From the NCBI GenBank assembly GCA_030041545.1, contig JASHNQ010000015.1, forward strand, positions 62,001 to 126,000: a stretch of DNA of 64,000 bases, read 5' to 3'. The position numbers and the translations under genes were made by a program. The notes under the pieces are model-generated. The model saw only the letters and a program-made list of their open reading frames with translations. It was not told the origin of the DNA and did no database searches. Position 1 is the stretch's first letter; the number at the start of each line of letters is the position of its first letter. Source of the DNA: a candidate division FCPU426 bacterium (GTDB lineage Bacteria; Oederibacteriota; Muellerivitia; Muellerivitales; Muellerivitaceae). Positions 17,724 to 25,493 of the stretch are shown one piece after another.

Positions 17724-17898
17724 GGGTCAGGCCTATAGAATATACTTAAAGAATCGGGCTTAAGCCTGAAAGAGATCGGGAAAAAGATGGGGTCAGTTGG
17801 GGGCGGTCAGCCGCCTTTGTGCCAGCGCCAAGAAGCGGTTGACGAAGGACAAGGCTTTTGCTCAAAGGGTCTTTAAGTACATTCTATAGGCCTGACCC
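17724..17898 (+). mobile_element. Relic of a REP-associated tyrosine transposase, copy B
   Basis: 175 bases with the same 24-bp terminal inverted repeats as copy A (one mismatch on the right). It keeps more coding sequence: LKESGLSLKEIGKKMG, then after a one-base loss in a G run GAVSRLCASAKKRLTKDKAF and AQRVFKYIL with a stop inside the right repeat. This shows the terminal repeat formed the 3' end of the transposase gene. Confidence 0.72.
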
Positions 17899-17904
17899 CT
17901 TTGT

Positions 17905-18032
17905 GTGAGGCCGAGGCGGAATGTATCGCCAAGCTGGTCCTGGAAGGGTTCAGCTTTGCCTGCAACTCGCCTTCCCCGAAGGATGCCTTGAACATGGCCT
18001 TCAAGACCCTCAAGAACGGCTGGAATAAATAA
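17905..18032 (+). pseudogene. 3' end of an unknown gene cut by the transposase relic
   Basis: An open frame without a start begins at the right edge of the relic and reads EAECIAKLVLEGFSFACN, then KDALNMAFKTLKNGWNK and a stop. Composition is protein-like and helical. No family recognised. The monooxygenase gene begins 33 bases later. Confidence 0.35.
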
Positions 18033-18065
18033 CCCTTTTAATATGAGTAGTACGGAGAATAAACC

Positions 18066-19538
18066 ATGAAGACTGAACCCTCACGGTGCGACGTTTTGAT
18101 TTGTGGGGCCGGTCCGGCCGGGTTAGTGTTGGCCATCGACCTCGCGAGAAGGGGGGTATCGGCGCGCCTTGTGGAGAAGCTTGACCGACCCTTCACCGGC
18201 TCCCGTGGGAAAGGCATCCAGCCCCGCACCCAGGAGATTTTTGAGGACCTTGGCGTGATCGACCATATCATTGCCCGCGGCGCCGAGTACCCGCCGCAGA
18301 GGTTCTATTCCGCTGACGGGCGCTTCCACGACGAATCCATGGTCGAACCTTTCGAGGTGACCGCTGAAGAGCCCTACCACCTTGCCCTGGTGATTCCGCA
18401 ATCCACGACCGAAGGTGTGCTTCGCGCGAAACTCCTCGAATACGGCCGGGCACCCGAGTTTGCCAAGGAGTTGACAGACTTTACGCAAGACGCAGGGGGC
18501 GTCCAGGCGACCTTGCGCACCCCGCAGGGCCTGGAAACCGTCCAGGCAAGTTACCTGGTTGGATGCGATGGCGGCCGGAGCTTCGTGCGGCACCACCTGG
18601 GGATCGACTTTCCGGGCAAATCGCTCGGCATCCGCGCGCTTACCGCCGATGTCCGTGTGCCGGGCCTATCGCGCGAGGTGGGGCACCGCTGGAACGACGG
18701 CGACATGACGGCCCAAGTCGGCTTTGATCCCCTGGCCGGGTCGGACTTGTTCTGCTTGCAGGTGCCGGTTCCGCTGGAGGGCGATGTGGATTTGAGCGCG
18801 AAAAACCTAACCGCCCTCGTGCGCCAGCGCACCGGACAGGCTTTGACGATCACGGACGTCGAATGGTCTTCGGTCTTCGTCATGGGCGCGCGTTTGGCGG
18901 CGAAGTACCGGGTGGGGCGCGTGTTTCTTTGTGGGGATGCGGCGCACGTCCATCCGCCGACAGGGGGACAGGGGCTCAATACCAGCGTTCAAGACGCTTA
19001 CAACCTCGGCTGGAAGCTGGCCCGGGCCCTGGAAAGGGGCGACGAAGAGATCTTGGCGACCTATGAGGAAGAGCGGCGTCCCATTGCCGAGTCAATGCTG
19101 GGGCTTTCGCAGACAATCCTGGACAAGGAAAAGGAACAAGGGGGGAGAAAGCGGGGCCGTGAAGTGCTTCAACTGGACTTAAGCTATGCTGGCTCTTCGA
19201 TCACGGTGACGGAGCCGGCCAACCGCCCCCTCGCCGCCGGTGACCGTGCGCCGGACGCGCCCTTTACGACGGCAGCCGGCCTGCCAAAGAGGCTGTTCGA
19301 CGTGTTCCGGGGGCCCCATTCCACTCTGCTCGCGTTCGAGCCCTCGATCGAATTGAAGCCGTTGGTCGGGGGTCAGGTCTATCGCATAGGAGAGCACGGG
19401 GAAATTCGGGACACTCAGGGTGCGATCGCCCGATCCTACGGGCTCGCAAAGGGCGATCTCGTACTGATTCGCCCCGACGGATATATTGGGGCCATTGTCC
19501 CGGAATCGAGTTTCGAGAGGCTGAGTCCGCTGACATGA
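18066..19538 (+). CDS. FAD-dependent aromatic-hydroxylase-type monooxygenase
   Basis: 490 residues of the PheA/TfdB class (group A flavoprotein hydroxylases). The dinucleotide motif GAGPAGL lies at 14-20 with acidic E37 at the end of strand 2 (ARLVEKLDRP). The DG motif is in VGCDGGRSFVR near 165. The second FAD motif CGDAAHVHPPTGGQGLN is near 290. The C-terminal 90 residues (about 390-490) form the thioredoxin-like domain found in phenol hydroxylases and in rifampicin/tetracycline-modifying relatives. Substrate unknown. GGAGAA precedes the ATG, and palindrome R3 starts two bases after the stop. Confidence 0.92.
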   Translation: MKTEPSRCDVLICGAGPAGLVLAIDLARRGVSARLVEKLDRPFTGSRGKGIQPRTQEIFEDLGVIDHIIARGAEYPPQRFYSADGRFHDESMVEPFEVTAEEPYHLALVIPQSTTEGVLRAKLLEYGRAPEFAKELTDFTQDAGGVQATLRTPQGLETVQASYLVGCDGGRSFVRHHLGIDFPGKSLGIRALTADVRVPGLSREVGHRWNDGDMTAQVGFDPLAGSDLFCLQVPVPLEGDVDLSAKNLTALVRQRTGQALTITDVEWSSVFVMGARLAAKYRVGRVFLCGDAAHVHPPTGGQGLNTSVQDAYNLGWKLARALERGDEEILATYEEERRPIAESMLGLSQTILDKEKEQGGRKRGREVLQLDLSYAGSSITVTEPANRPLAAGDRAPDAPFTTAAGLPKRLFDVFRGPHSTLLAFEPSIELKPLVGGQVYRIGEHGEIRDTQGAIARSYGLAKGDLVLIRPDGYIGAIVPESSFERLSPLT

Positions 19539-19539
19539 A

Positions 19540-19565
19540 GTCCACGACGGGGACCCGTCGTGGAC
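19540..19565 (+). repeat. 26-bp array palindrome R3
   Basis: Perfect 12-bp arms (GTCCACGACGGG and inverse) around GA, starting two bases after the monooxygenase stop. Confidence 0.92.
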
Positions 19566-19577
19566 AGGGGGGCAATA

Positions 19578-19613
19578 TTGCATTGTAACTACATTGTAGT
19601 GTATCCTTAAAAC
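19578..19613 (+). promoter_or_regulatory. Promoter and operator of the first BrnT/BrnA module, apparently leaderless
   Basis: TTGCAT (19578-19583), 18-base spacer, TATCCT (19602-19607), then six bases to the ATG. The perfect palindrome ACTACATTGTAGT (19588-19600) lies between the two hexamers, a fitting BrnA operator. There is no Shine-Dalgarno. Confidence 0.5.
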
Positions 19614-19886
19614 ATGCTCGTCATTTGGGATCCCCAGAAAGCCACTTTCAATCAAAGAAAGCACGGGGTTTCATTTGAGGAGTCCCAATCGGTCTTGAAA
19701 TCCGACGTTCAGTTGGTGCTGGAAGACAGGGAGCACAACGAACAAAGATTCGTCGTGCTTGGGTACTCCAAGAAACTAAACCTATTGGTGGTGGTTTACG
19801 CTTACCGGGATGTGGATGTGATTCGAATCATCTCGGCCAGGAAAGCCACGCGAAAGGAACGGGAAAACTATGAAAAAAGAATATGA
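19614..19886 (+). CDS. brnT: BrnT-family ribonuclease toxin (first copy)
   Basis: 90 residues with the BrnT signature from end to end: WDPQKATFNQRKHGVSFEES, a variable strand, RFVVLGYSKKLNLLVVVYAY, and IRIISARKATRKERENYEK. BrnT is a RelE-fold RNase that inhibits translation under stress. Its gene precedes and overlaps brnA by 17 bases, the standard order. The start codon coincides with the predicted transcription start. Confidence 0.95.
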   Translation: MLVIWDPQKATFNQRKHGVSFEESQSVLKSDVQLVLEDREHNEQRFVVLGYSKKLNLLVVVYAYRDVDVIRIISARKATRKERENYEKRI

Positions 19887-20127
19887 CTTTTCAAAAGCTA
19901 AGGTTCATCGAGGCTCTCTCCTGGCTTCCAAAGGCTCGAAGATTCAGAAAACCTTCCGGTTGGATGAGTCGGTTTATCATTGGCTTATCGAGGAAGGCAA
20001 AAAACAGGGAATACCCTATCAAACTCTGATGAACTCTATCTTAAAACGCTCAATGTCCGGTCATTCAACCCTCGAAGAACGGGTCCGGAAAATCGAGAAC
20101 AAATTGGGACTGAGGAAGACCGGATAA
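19870..20127 (+). CDS. brnA: BrnA-family antitoxin (first copy)
   Basis: 85 residues. The N-terminus MKKEYDFSKAK is the typical toxin-binding start of BrnA. The core KIQKTFRLDESVYHWLIEEG and GIPYQTLMNSILKR is a ribbon-helix-helix DNA-binding domain. A short C-terminal helix (EERVRKIENKLGL) may mediate pairing. It should autorepress from the palindrome at 19588. Confidence 0.92.
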   Translation: MKKEYDFSKAKVHRGSLLASKGSKIQKTFRLDESVYHWLIEEGKKQGIPYQTLMNSILKRSMSGHSTLEERVRKIENKLGLRKTG

Positions 20128-20165
20128 AAAGCCCGAGTGTTTTGGTTTTTTGGGTCGAAAGGTTT

Positions 20166-20191
20166 GTCCACGACGGGGACCCGTCGTGGAC
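20166..20191 (+). repeat. 26-bp array palindrome R4
   Basis: Perfect 12-bp arms around GA, extended on both sides by TTT/AAA to 15-bp arms. It lies 39 bases after the first brnA. Confidence 0.92.
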
Positions 20192-20250
20192 AAAGAATTA
20201 TGGATAATGAGTTCTGGCCCCGATTTTTGTGAAAAAGGATACGATCAAGG

Positions 20251-20556
20251 ATGGAGCCTATAACGCCGGTCTATGAATTCGAATGGGACCCGGAAAAAGC
20301 CAAGGGAAACCTCCGAAAGCACGGTGTAGCGTTTGAAGAATCGGCGACTGTTTTTCTCGATTCACGGGCAGTGTCGGTATACGATACAGAGCATAGCGCG
20401 GGGGAAGACCGTTGGATCACGCTAGGATTGGCTTCAACGGGACGGGCCCTGGTTGTCTGCCATACCTTTCGGGAGATCAGGCGCAATCGGATTGTTGTGC
20501 GTATATTTTCAAGCCGGAAAGCGACCCGGAAGGAGCGTAAAGCCTATGGGGGATAA
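20251..20556 (+). CDS. brnT: BrnT-family ribonuclease toxin (second copy)
   Basis: 101 residues: YEFEWDPEKAKGNLRKHGVA, FEESATVFLD, TEHSAGEDRWITLGLASTG and RIFSSRKATRKERKAYGG cover the BrnT domain. It is only about half identical to the first copy, so the two modules are not a recent duplication. Upstream, TACGAT (20240-20245) ends five bases before the ATG and could be a -10 for a leaderless message; the evidence is weaker than for the other modules. Confidence 0.94.
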   Translation: MEPITPVYEFEWDPEKAKGNLRKHGVAFEESATVFLDSRAVSVYDTEHSAGEDRWITLGLASTGRALVVCHTFREIRRNRIVVRIFSSRKATRKERKAYGG

Positions 20557-20560
20557 TCGC

Positions 20561-20764
20561 ATGAAAAGAGAATACGATTTTTCAAAGGGAAAAAGGGGAA
20601 AGTTTCACCGGCCGAATGCCCGTTTGAGCCTTCCCGTCTATCTCGACGCCGACGCGTTGGCTTTTGTCCAAAAGATCGCCAGAAATAAAGGCACCGACAT
20701 CTCCAGCGTCGCCAGCCAACTCATTCTTACCGACAAACGGCTCGCCGAAATGGCGGGTGGTTGA
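20561..20764 (+). CDS. brnA: BrnA-like antitoxin (second copy)
   Basis: 67 residues from ATG 20561, four bases after the toxin stop and preceded by GGGGGA. MKREYDFSKGKRGKF matches the BrnA start; the following LSLPVYLDADALAFVQKIA and GTDISSVASQLI form a ribbon-helix-helix domain. It is shorter than copy one, lacking the C-terminal helix. Confidence 0.85.
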   Translation: MKREYDFSKGKRGKFHRPNARLSLPVYLDADALAFVQKIARNKGTDISSVASQLILTDKRLAEMAGG

Positions 20765-20888
20765 AACTTTATTCCCAAAAGCGCGGAAGCTGATCCGCAC
20801 TCAATTGCCATAGGGTTCCAAAAAATAAACTCCCCATATTGATAACTTCAACGTTCCAAAATTAAAAATCATTTTCAAAGGGGTGGTT

Positions 20889-20914
20889 GTCCACGATGGG
20901 GACCCGTCGTGGAC
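20889..20914 (+). repeat. 26-bp array palindrome R5
   Basis: GTCCACGATGGG-GA-CCCGTCGTGGAC, one mismatch, flanked by TT/AA. It lies between the second brnA and the barrel gene. Confidence 0.9.
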
Positions 20915-20972
20915 AAATATTTCCGAAAAAAATAAAAGAGCCGAAAATATTTTCTTTTTAAGGAGAAATAGA

Positions 20973-21752
20973 ATGGGAACAAATCCTCTGAAGAAGTTTT
21001 TTCCGGTGATCCTATTTTGCTTGGCGGTGGCGAAGGTTCAGGCACAGGACACGGCCCCGGTTGTTTCGACGACGCCAACAGTCGTGGTCACGCCTTCGGT
21101 GACTCCGGATGCGGAAAAACCCTTAAGCTTGGCGGGAAGGTTCGGAATAGGCTCCGATAGTATCCGCTTGGACGAAGACCAATTAAATACGGTAAGTATA
21201 AGTATAAACACGATAAGTTTGACAGCATTGGATGCCACTTATTGGCTGTCGAATGGGTCGGCCTTGGATTTCCTTGGGGCTTTTTCCGCTTCGGACAACC
21301 CTAACTTCGATTTCAACGGCAATACCACCAACTATCCTAACCAAACCTGGGGGATAGGATTGGGTTACCGGCAAAATCTCTCGACGCCTATCAGGGATTT
21401 CAGGATTCAAGGCTTGCTCCGGGCCTCGTACGCTCAGTATAAAAATGACCAACTCATTTGGTGGAATACTCAAACGGGCGTCGGCTATGACGTTCAAACC
21501 CAATTTTCTGAAACCATCCTTTTTTCGGCGGGTTTGGGCTTTGAATTTTTTGCGCCCTTTTGTGAATCCCTTTCGCTGCAATCCAACCTTGCCTACTCCA
21601 TCAGCCAAAACGACGGTTGGGTGACTCAGACCTTTAACGCTCCTTTAACGCCGGGCTACAAGAATTTCACCAGTACTTATTCTTATGTGCGGTCCGGTTT
21701 AGTTTTGAGCGGACTTTCCTTGAGCACGCTCTCAGTCCATTTCTATTTCTAA
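20973..21752 (+). CDS. Outer-membrane beta-barrel protein
   Basis: 259 residues from ATG 20973, with AAGGAG seven bases upstream. A signal peptide ends VAKVQAQ; a Thr/Val/Pro stalk (VVSTTPTVVVTPSVTP) precedes about 200 residues of alternating strands (ALDATYWLSNGSALDFLGAF, TWGIGLGYRQ, ILFSAGLGFEFF), ending LSVHFYF with the terminal aromatic expected by the BAM machinery. Probably an 8- or 10-strand barrel of unknown role. An in-frame extension would begin inside palindrome R5 and is not used. Confidence 0.75.
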   Translation: MGTNPLKKFFPVILFCLAVAKVQAQDTAPVVSTTPTVVVTPSVTPDAEKPLSLAGRFGIGSDSIRLDEDQLNTVSISINTISLTALDATYWLSNGSALDFLGAFSASDNPNFDFNGNTTNYPNQTWGIGLGYRQNLSTPIRDFRIQGLLRASYAQYKNDQLIWWNTQTGVGYDVQTQFSETILFSAGLGFEFFAPFCESLSLQSNLAYSISQNDGWVTQTFNAPLTPGYKNFTSTYSYVRSGLVLSGLSLSTLSVHFYF

Positions 21753-21762
21753 CGCGGGCGTT

Positions 21763-22863
21763 TTGGTTCGTCGAAAAGACGGCGAAGGAATAACGGGGAA
21801 AAGAGCTGTCCACGACGGGGAGGGTTTTATCTCACGGGGAACATCGAAATCCAAACCTGCTCCGGTCATTATCTCCGCGCCTTCCCCGGAGTTCCTGGCC
21901 GGCTGGGCCCGGAAGAATTACGGCCTAAGCCGTAACACACGCTGTTTCTTTTGGTTCCATGGCCTGAACCTTGTTTACCACATCCATGATGGTCCTAAAA
22001 AATACGCGTTGAAGATATACCGCCCTTGGTGGCGCACAGCCGAACAAGTGGATTACGAATTGAAGGAATGCATATTCCTTAGGAAATCAGGCATTCCGAT
22101 TTGCGTCCCCCTGCCGACCCAAAAGGAGGCCTATTTCTCGCCCTTGAACCTTCCGGATGAAGTGGCGACCGCCGTCCTGTTCACCTTCGCTGAGGGGGAG
22201 AACCGGCAAGACCCCATGGTTCCATTGGCCCGGAAGGTCGGAAGACTGCTGGCCCGGCTTCACCAGGCCCAGGACCGGTTTTTCGCGGTTCCACCCAGCC
22301 CGCCCATGGAGCCGGAGCTTTTAACCAGCGAGCAGGTGAAAAAACTGGAGCCTTACCGATCCAGTTTCGGAAGGGACTGGCCCTTGCTGAAAAAGGCGTC
22401 GGTTCGCCTCAAAAGGGAGCTGGCCCGCCTGCCCCGCAGGGGTCCCGCCTATGGCTTAATCCATGGGGACGTACACTACGGCAATATGCGCTACGACCTT
22501 TCCAAGAGAAATTTCGTCCTCTTCGACCTGGAACTTACGGTTATTGGATGGCGCCTTTATGATGTCGCCACATTTTTATGGGATCTGTGGGACGACAGTC
22601 CCGCCTTCAGCCGCGCCGAAAAGCGGCAAGGGACCAAGGCTTTTATAAGATCCTACTCGGACCTGCGTCCCATGAGTCCGGTTGAGATAAAAGCGATCCC
22701 GACCATGATGGCGGCCCGCCAACTGCACTGGATGGGCGCGCAGGCGGATTATGCCCCGAGGTTATCGGGCATCCTGGTTAGCCCGGAAAGACACCGCCAA
22801 AAGATGAAGTTCCTAAAAAGCTGGATGTCGGGCGAATTGACTAAAATGGTTTTGGGTCGATAA
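21763..22863 (+). CDS. APH/CotH-type kinase-fold phosphotransferase
   Basis: Up to 366 residues. KKYALKIYRP supplies the ATP-contacting Lys, GLIHGDVHYGNMR (H about 234) the Brenner-type catalytic loop, and VLFDLE the metal-binding Asp. This is the aminoglycoside-phosphotransferase superfamily, near SrkA/homoserine-kinase-like stress kinases; substrates range from antibiotics to proteins and sugars. The start is unclear: only TTG 21763 is available before residue 80, and the next 30 residues are coded partly by half-palindrome R6, so the true N-terminus may have been altered by that insertion. Palindrome R7 begins ten bases after the stop. Confidence 0.8.
   Translation: MVRRKDGEGITGKRAVHDGEGFISRGTSKSKPAPVIISAPSPEFLAGWARKNYGLSRNTRCFFWFHGLNLVYHIHDGPKKYALKIYRPWWRTAEQVDYELKECIFLRKSGIPICVPLPTQKEAYFSPLNLPDEVATAVLFTFAEGENRQDPMVPLARKVGRLLARLHQAQDRFFAVPPSPPMEPELLTSEQVKKLEPYRSSFGRDWPLLKKASVRLKRELARLPRRGPAYGLIHGDVHYGNMRYDLSKRNFVLFDLELTVIGWRLYDVATFLWDLWDDSPAFSRAEKRQGTKAFIRSYSDLRPMSPVEIKAIPTMMAARQLHWMGAQADYAPRLSGILVSPERHRQKMKFLKSWMSGELTKMVLGR
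21808..21821 (+). repeat. Half-copy of the array palindrome, R6
   Basis: Left arm and centre only (GTCCACGACGGGGA); the right arm is replaced. It lies inside the 5' part of the kinase-like frame. Confidence 0.7.
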
Positions 22864-22872
22864 CAAAGGGTT

Positions 22873-22890
22873 GTCCACGACGGGGACCCA
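22873..22890 (+). repeat. Partial copy of the array palindrome, R7
   Basis: GTCCACGACGGGGACCCA is intact, then the sequence diverges (ATTTTAGACCC). It starts ten bases after the kinase stop. Confidence 0.75.
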
Positions 22891-22945
22891 ATTTTAGACC
22901 CAGATGTGTGAACTTTTAAAAACTGTTTAACTCCGGAGATGCGCG

Positions 22946-23686
22946 ATGGAGACAACGCGTTCGGAAATTTTCCAAAAAGCCTGGGATGAGGTATCGGACC
23001 CGCCACCAAGGCGCATTCGTTTGCGGCCTTTGGGTGAGGTAAAGGCGCTTTGGATAATCATTTTCTTTTCGTTCCTCGGCGACCTCCTAATTTTGTGCTA
23101 CTCGATATTTTGGCTTCAGGGCCCCTATTTCTCGGCGCAATACGGCCATCCAGTCCAAGGCACAATTGAAAAGCTCTCCACTTACACAACAAAGGGCGTT
23201 CCGCATTACGTGGTGCATCTTGGGTATGATTACCAAGGTAGCCATTACGAGGGAAAAAGCGACAACGTGGGCAACTTGCCAACCGACCTTTCAGTGGGGC
23301 AAACGGTGCCGATTCATTGTCTTGCTGGGTTCATGTCCACTCCCGCCTTAGATGCCCACCCGCCCCACGACTATAGCCTTGTTTTTTACTTCTTTCCGGT
23401 TCACTTCATCGCGCTTCTTCTTGTTTTTCTGATATTGAGCACCCGGCGCTTGTTGAAACTCGGAAAGGCCTATGTGGGCCGCATTGAGGACCCAAGGAAT
23501 GCCAAGGGGGGACGGGTAATCGTGGACGGGAAAGAGTACCCCGTTACCATTCCTACCCGGGGCTATGATAAAAGTTACTTTGTGCCGGAAAAGGACTCGA
23601 AGATCATTGTGTTGGTCGACCCGAAGGACCCCTTGAAGAATCGCATTTATATGCCGACGAGCTGTTTTTATGTTCCGGAGAAGTAA
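22946..23686 (+). CDS. DUF3592-like membrane protein
   Basis: 246 residues. Two membrane helices at about 35-53 and 148-166 enclose an extracytoplasmic beta domain with the pattern HPVQGTIEKLSTYTTKGVPH, YVVHLGYDYQGSHYEG, VGQTVPIHC, the layout of DUF3592 proteins. The soluble C-terminal part (RVIVDGKEYPV, ILVDPKDPLKNRIY) is a second small beta domain. Function unknown. It forms one gene unit of the palindrome-punctuated segment. Confidence 0.65.
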   Translation: METTRSEIFQKAWDEVSDPPPRRIRLRPLGEVKALWIIIFFSFLGDLLILCYSIFWLQGPYFSAQYGHPVQGTIEKLSTYTTKGVPHYVVHLGYDYQGSHYEGKSDNVGNLPTDLSVGQTVPIHCLAGFMSTPALDAHPPHDYSLVFYFFPVHFIALLLVFLILSTRRLLKLGKAYVGRIEDPRNAKGGRVIVDGKEYPVTIPTRGYDKSYFVPEKDSKIIVLVDPKDPLKNRIYMPTSCFYVPEK

Positions 23687-23727
23687 AGTAAAAGAATTGG
23701 GCTGACCCCGTGGTTTTTGAGTTCTGT

Positions 23728-23744
23728 GTCCACAACGGGGACCC
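23728..23744 (+). repeat. Partial copy of the array palindrome, R8
   Basis: GTCCACAACGGGGACCC, one change, then divergence. It is the last member seen on the right. Confidence 0.65.
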
Positions 23745-23816
23745 CGTTCGACTCCCTTTGGTCGCTCAGGGCCGGGCCGCATGGGACGGGCAAAAGCGTA
23801 AAAACACAGAACTTTG

Positions 23817-23913
23817 GCCTTTAACATTCGATGAACCGGGCCGGATGGGGCCATTGCAACGGGGTGGGGACAAAAGTAGAATCTGGCAAATTACCGGCGG
23901 GAAATTCATGAAA
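23817..23913 (+). promoter_or_regulatory. Leader and promoter, duplicated at 25494-25590
   Basis: TTGCAA (23854-23859), exactly 17 bases, then TAGAAT (23877-23882). The whole block, up to GGCGGGAAATTCATGAAAAAA, is closely repeated before the propeller gene at 25585, with identical hexamers and spacing, which supports a real sigma-70-type promoter. Confidence 0.65.
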
Positions 23914-24434
23914 AAAGCTTTTTTCCTTGGGGCGGCCCTTCTTTTCGCGGCAGGCGGGGCCCGGGCGCAGGGCCCGATAAGTCCCCCAGCCCCTTTTATG
24001 TCGGATTGGGAACGGGAGCGGATTTACCCGGCGCCAACTGGAATCCCGACTATTACCTGGGCGGCGGGGCCGAAGTTTTCGGCGGTTACCAGGCGGACAA
24101 GAACTGGTCCGCCCAGTTGGAGGTCGGGGAATGGTTCTTCACCGGCGGCGGGAACTCCCTTTATAACCTGCGGCCCCTTCTGGAGGCCAAGTACAACTTT
24201 GAGGGCCAAGGCTGGCAGCCCTATCTTTTGGCCGGGTCGGGGCTGGTTTTCCAAGCCCTTTCCCCCTCGGGGGACAGCACCGTCAACTTCGACGCCCTGG
24301 GCGGGTTGGGAATCCAGTTGGACCTGTCCGCCCGGACCCATTTTTTCATCGAAGCCAAGTACAACTGGATCCTGAGCCAGACCACGGCCTTCACGGACCT
24401 GCCGGTCTCGGCGGGATTATGGACGGGGCTTTAA
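23908..24434 (+). pseudogene. Outer-membrane beta-barrel protein gene with a frameshift
   Basis: ATG 23908 opens a signal peptide (FFLGAALLFAAGGARAQG). The barrel strands are in another frame: SPFYVGLGTGAD, YYLGGGAEVFGGYQADKNW, LRPLLEAKYNFEG, LGGLGIQLDLSARTHFFIEA. The switch falls in the run CCCCC at 23983-23987; one more C would join them into one ~175-residue barrel protein of the OmpW/acyloxyacyl-hydrolase-like size class. It may be a sequencing error, a phase-variable tract or a true pseudogene. Confidence 0.65.
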
Positions 24435-24498
24435 CACCGGCGGAGGGTGGCGCGCGGCCAACCCAACGGCAATTTGAAAAGTCGGAAGGGGAGGGGTT

Positions 24499-25488
24499 AT
24501 GAAAAAAATACTGGTCATTTTGGCGCTGTCGGCCGGGGCCCTGTGGCCGCTGGCCTGCGGAAAAAACCTGCCCACGGGCGCATCCACCGGGACACCCACG
24601 ATCACGCCGACCCCGACCGTCACCCCCTATCCGGGTTCGATTTGGACGGCCCAAACCCTCCCCAGTTCACAGGACTGGCAATCCGTGGCCTATGGAAACG
24701 GGGTGTTTGTGGCGGTTTCTTATGATAGCGCGGCGGCGGCAACCTCACCGGACGGGATCCATTGGACCCAGCAAACCCTCCCCAGTACACAGTTCTGGTC
24801 ATCCGTGACCTATGGGAATGGGATATTTGTGGCGGTTGCCAGTGGACTAACCACCGTGGGGGCGACATCGCCGGACGGGATCCATTGGACCCAGCAAGCC
24901 CTCCCCAGTCTACAGTACTGGATATCGGTGACTTGCGCGGATGGCGAGTTTGTGGCGATTGCTGAGGATAGCTCGGCAGCGGCAACCTCACCGGACGGGG
25001 TTACCTGGACGGCCCGCACCCTCCCCAATTCACAGACCTGGGCTTCAGTAGCCTACGGAAATGGTGTGTTTGTGGCGGTTGCCAACAGTAGTTCCGGTAC
25101 TGGGGCGGCGGCAACCTCACCGGACGGCGTCACCTGGACGAGCCGCAACCTCCCCAGCGCACAGGACTGGCAATCCGTGGCCTACGGGAACGGTGTGTTT
25201 TCGGTGGTTGCTAATGGCAGCGCGACGGCGGCAACCTCCCCGAACGGGACCACCTGGACAGCCCAAACCCTCCCCAGTTCACAGCAATGGTATTCGGTGG
25301 CCTACGGGAATGGGGTGTTCGCGGCGGTTGCCGCGGATAGCGCGGTGGCGGCGACCTCCCCGGACGGGATCAATTGGACGGCCCGCGCCCTCCCCAGTTC
25401 ACAGAACTGGTATTCAGTGGCCTATGGGAATGGGGTGTTCGCGGCGGTTGCTGCGGGGCCAAGCACGCTGGCGGCCACATCCTGGTAA
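24499..25488 (+). CDS. Seven-bladed beta-propeller lipoprotein, paralogue 1
   Basis: 329 residues, GGGGAGG upstream. The signal peptide ends ALWPLACGKN (lipidated Cys), followed by a Thr/Pro stalk. Then come exactly seven repeats of about 41 residues with the consensus G..WTA.TLPSSQ.W.SVAYGNGVFVAVA..S..AATSPD. Seven blades fit a closed propeller; the repeats are related to those in sialidase/WD-like 'SPDG.NWT' proteins. The chain ends right after blade seven (AATSW). The blades are near-identical at DNA level, implying recent amplification or gene conversion. Ligand unknown. Confidence 0.8.
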   Translation: MKKILVILALSAGALWPLACGKNLPTGASTGTPTITPTPTVTPYPGSIWTAQTLPSSQDWQSVAYGNGVFVAVSYDSAAAATSPDGIHWTQQTLPSTQFWSSVTYGNGIFVAVASGLTTVGATSPDGIHWTQQALPSLQYWISVTCADGEFVAIAEDSSAAATSPDGVTWTARTLPNSQTWASVAYGNGVFVAVANSSSGTGAAATSPDGVTWTSRNLPSAQDWQSVAYGNGVFSVVANGSATAATSPNGTTWTAQTLPSSQQWYSVAYGNGVFAAVAADSAVAATSPDGINWTARALPSSQNWYSVAYGNGVFAAVAAGPSTLAATSW

Positions 25489-25493
25489 TCCGG

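Noticed and set aside
15529-20914. Palindromes as intrinsic terminators
   Set aside because: Stems are strong, but no T-run follows any copy, unlike the true terminators at 11161 and 44269.
20883-20972. Extended N-terminus of the barrel protein
   Set aside because: It would start inside palindrome R5; AAGGAG and a signal peptide support ATG 20973.
15529-23744. CRISPR array
   Set aside because: The palindromes are about 0.4-2.7 kb apart with genes between, not 30-70 base spacers, and no cas gene is present.
15529-23744. Classical integron attC sites
   Set aside because: No GTTRRRY/RYYYAAC core pair flanks the palindromes and no integron integrase is in the window; only the cassette-like layout is kept as a hypothesis.
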